Below, one piece after another: positions 62,316 through 64,000 of a stretch of 64,000 nucleotides of DNA (within the stretch, counting starts at the first letter, position 1; each line of letters starts with the position of its first letter). Origin of the DNA: Actinomycetes bacterium. Lineage in GTDB: Bacteria > Actinomycetota > Acidimicrobiia > Acidimicrobiales > JAMCPL01. Below the pieces are notes generated by a model, which ran no database searches, had not been told where the DNA came from, and saw only the letters and a list, made by a program, of their open reading frames with translations. The DNA lies in contig JAKAWR010000004.1 in the NCBI GenBank assembly GCA_021816935.1, forward strand, positions 141,300 through 205,299, given 5' to 3'. The translations under genes and the position numbers were made by a program.

Positions 62316-63869
62316 CTACGCGTGCGCCGGTCGTACCGGACCCCACAGCTCGAGAGCGGTCAACGTGAACAGCGTCAACTCCCAGACGTGGGGCTGGCTC
62401 ACCCCCGTGGCGACCACCCCGTTTACCACCGCCCACGACTCGCCGAGCAGGTTGGTACCGGGAATTGCCTCCACGTGTGCTATCCACTCGAGGCCGCGGT
62501 TCGCCTCGTTCAGCATTGCCCGGTCATGAAGAGCTTGTCCCTCGGCGGCCAGTCCCAGCAGCCCTGTCGCCTCGTAGGAACCCGAGGTGATGGGCCCGTT
62601 GGGTGCCTCGAAGTGGGCTTCCATCTCCTTCCACACCTCCTCCGCCTGAGCCTTCATGCGGTCCGACCGCGGCGAGGCGACCACAACCGGCCACAGAGCC
62701 CACCCACCGTTCTCGAATGACGTCGACCACGCCCGGCCATCGCCGGCTGCGTGGTAGTGAGAGTTCATCGCCTGTTCCAGTTGAGCAGTCCGCGCCTGGA
62801 ACCGGCTTTCGTCGCTACGATGGCCGAGTGCCCGAGCGGCGATCACCGCCGACCTGAGGGCGAGCAGCACTGGGCCGGATGCGTGCATCGTGGGCGGATA
62901 GGTTGCCACCGGGTTGTCATCCTCATGGGCCTTGATAGTCAGTCCTGTGGCCGGATCCTTCCCCGGGCCGGCAAGGAAGTCGGCGGCTGCCTTCACCGCG
63001 GGGTACACCTTGGCGAGATAGGACTTGTCGTGGGTCATCTCGTAGTGCTCCACGAGCGTCCAGGTGCCGAAACCGGTTTCGTCGATCTCCCAGGGGACCT
63101 CCCCGCCAACGGTTCCGTCGGCGTAGTAGTTCATGGCCCAGTTGCCCGGCGGCACGGACGCCGCGGTGCCCGGCGGCGAGGGTTTACCCTTTCGCACCTG
63201 AACGTCCGCATAGAAAATATCGTGGCGTGCCACTTCTCGATGGTGCCCGCACATGTCGAGGAGGTAGTTGATGAATGATCCGTCACGGATCCAGTCCTCG
63301 CCGTAAGGTGCTTGCGTCGCGATGGAGGCTACTATTGGGCCGCGCTTGTCGATGGCCTGCCATACGGATATCTCGGCCCGCCGGGCAATTGCCTTGACGA
63401 GCGGGTCGGGACTTGCCGGCAGGGGACATCCCTTCAGCCATGATCCGATCAGATCGTGTTTGGCCGCCAGCACCGAGCCAAACGGGAAGGCGCGGGCAGC
63501 CGCCAGGGCCGAGTTCGCCAACGGTGCGCTGCGGGCAACCGAGACGAGGAGGGTTGCCGTGCCGGAGCTGCCAATCGGGGTCTCGACGGCGGCGTCGACC
63601 TGAGGCCCGGGAGCGAAGGCTGATCCCGCGAGCGAATCTTCGGAGGCTTCGGTGAACGCGTCGGCAGGTCCAGGATACGTTGCCGCACGCTGCCAGTACG
63701 CGTCCTGACCAACCTGGAACGCACTGTTGGCCGCTGCGAATCCCATGGCTATCCCCACTCCGGGGGCACCGGTGTCCACCGCTCCTGCCGCTTGGTCGTA
63801 CCGGGCGGACGAGGCGATCGAATCCTGCTGGGCCCAGTCGTAGGTTGGATTATCCGGGAGATGCACCAA
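62316..63869 (-). CDS. GH15-like glucosidase (six-hairpin fold)
   Basis: The 517-residue protein has the (alpha/alpha)6 pattern of glucoamylase-like enzymes: YGEDWIRDGSFINYLLDMCG, EVPWEIDETGFGTWTLVEHY with a probable acid Glu, YLAKVYPAVKAAADFL, WSTSFENGGWALWPVVVAS, GSYEATGLLGLAAEGQALHD and LLGESWAVVNGVV. It may release glucose from glucans or trehalose-like substrates. The start is uncertain: TTG 63869 is the first usable codon, a strong AGGAGG lies about 25 nt upstream with no start in frame, and no signal peptide is seen. The 5' end may be shortened or frameshifted. Confidence 0.75.
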   Translation of the reverse strand: MVHLPDNPTYDWAQQDSIASSARYDQAAGAVDTGAPGVGIAMGFAAANSAFQVGQDAYWQRAATYPGPADAFTEASEDSLAGSAFAPGPQVDAAVETPIGSSGTATLLVSVARSAPLANSALAAARAFPFGSVLAAKHDLIGSWLKGCPLPASPDPLVKAIARRAEISVWQAIDKRGPIVASIATQAPYGEDWIRDGSFINYLLDMCGHHREVARHDIFYADVQVRKGKPSPPGTAASVPPGNWAMNYYADGTVGGEVPWEIDETGFGTWTLVEHYEMTHDKSYLAKVYPAVKAAADFLAGPGKDPATGLTIKAHEDDNPVATYPPTMHASGPVLLALRSAVIAARALGHRSDESRFQARTAQLEQAMNSHYHAAGDGRAWSTSFENGGWALWPVVVASPRSDRMKAQAEEVWKEMEAHFEAPNGPITSGSYEATGLLGLAAEGQALHDRAMLNEANRGLEWIAHVEAIPGTNLLGESWAVVNGVVATGVSQPHVWELTLFTLTALELWGPVRPAHA

Positions 63870-63910
63870 AGTAGGGTCATTCCTGAAAGAGCGCCTCCTG
63901 TCAAGTCAGC

Positions 63911-63929
63911 GTCGGCCCTTCGGGCCGAC
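63911..63929. terminator. Short strong hairpin upstream of the GH15-like gene
   Basis: GTCGGCCC TTC GGGCCGAC has an 8-bp stem. On the + strand it is followed by TCCTTTTCTT, on the - strand by no T tract, so if it ends transcripts they come from the left on the + strand. No + strand gene ends near it. Confidence 0.5.
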
Positions 63930-64000
63930 TCCTTTTCTTCGTGGTGATGGTCGCAATGAATGGAACGGCAAGTTGCAAGGCGCGCGAAACCAATCCAGCG

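Noticed and set aside
1..64000. CRISPR array
   Set aside because: No regularly spaced direct repeats of 24-40 bp were seen; the only tandem repeat found is the two-unit 21-bp duplication at 4086-4127.

Overview
The window is high-GC DNA that is almost fully coding, with many GTG/TTG starts, 4-nt ATGA/GTGA overlaps between genes and several genes that look leaderless. The order argS-lysA-hom-thrC-rho-rpmE-prfA-prmC-sua5-rpiB/glyA-wecA-atpI on the + strand, the actinobacterial secreted repeat domains and the ethylmalonyl-CoA-type mutase point to a deep-branching actinomycete, most likely of the Acidimicrobiia. This placement is inference from gene content and order.

Layout. 0-7 kb: end of a secreted repeat protein, an ArsR-like regulator divergent from a peroxiredoxin, a DoxX pair, an orphan FlgC-like protein, a small lipoprotein, a lone receiver domain and a CorC-like CBS protein. 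7-20 kb: tRNA-Pro, a very large secreted double glycosidase, an aldehyde dehydrogenase-leuA operon preceded by a leader-peptide attenuator, rplY-pth, a TolB-like lipoprotein, and a 3-hydroxybutyryl-CoA dehydrogenase/ethylmalonyl-CoA mutase pair. 20-34 kb: two GT-C glycosyltransferases, a glycyl radical enzyme (fused to an SCP2-like domain) with its activase, a hybrid kinase/HD-GYP regulator pair, a PQ-loop protein and a UbiA prenyltransferase.

34-44.3 kb is an accessory island with much decay: a TnpB remnant, VapBC, a JAB protease with the stump of an E1-like enzyme, an in-frame chimera of HsdR, ImmA/IrrE and DUF4411 pieces, a broken HTH gene, then a cobalamin riboswitch controlling a small Cys-containing peptide and a radical SAM/SPASM maturase, followed by a truncated cobT. 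PabBC, a MazEF pair and an ISL3 remnant close the island. 44.3-62 kb is the conserved housekeeping block, interrupted by small palindrome-ended elements. The window ends with a GH15-like glucosidase.

The most interesting items are (1) the riboswitch-peptide-radical SAM unit, (2) the SCP2-glycyl radical enzyme fusion, (3) a leaderless 17-residue leader peptide with three consecutive Leu codons in front of a clear terminator upstream of leuA, (4) three families of small inverted-repeat elements, two of which share the same internal hairpin, (5) an RpiB-GlyA fusion, and (6) the three-part chimeric ORF in the decayed defence island.
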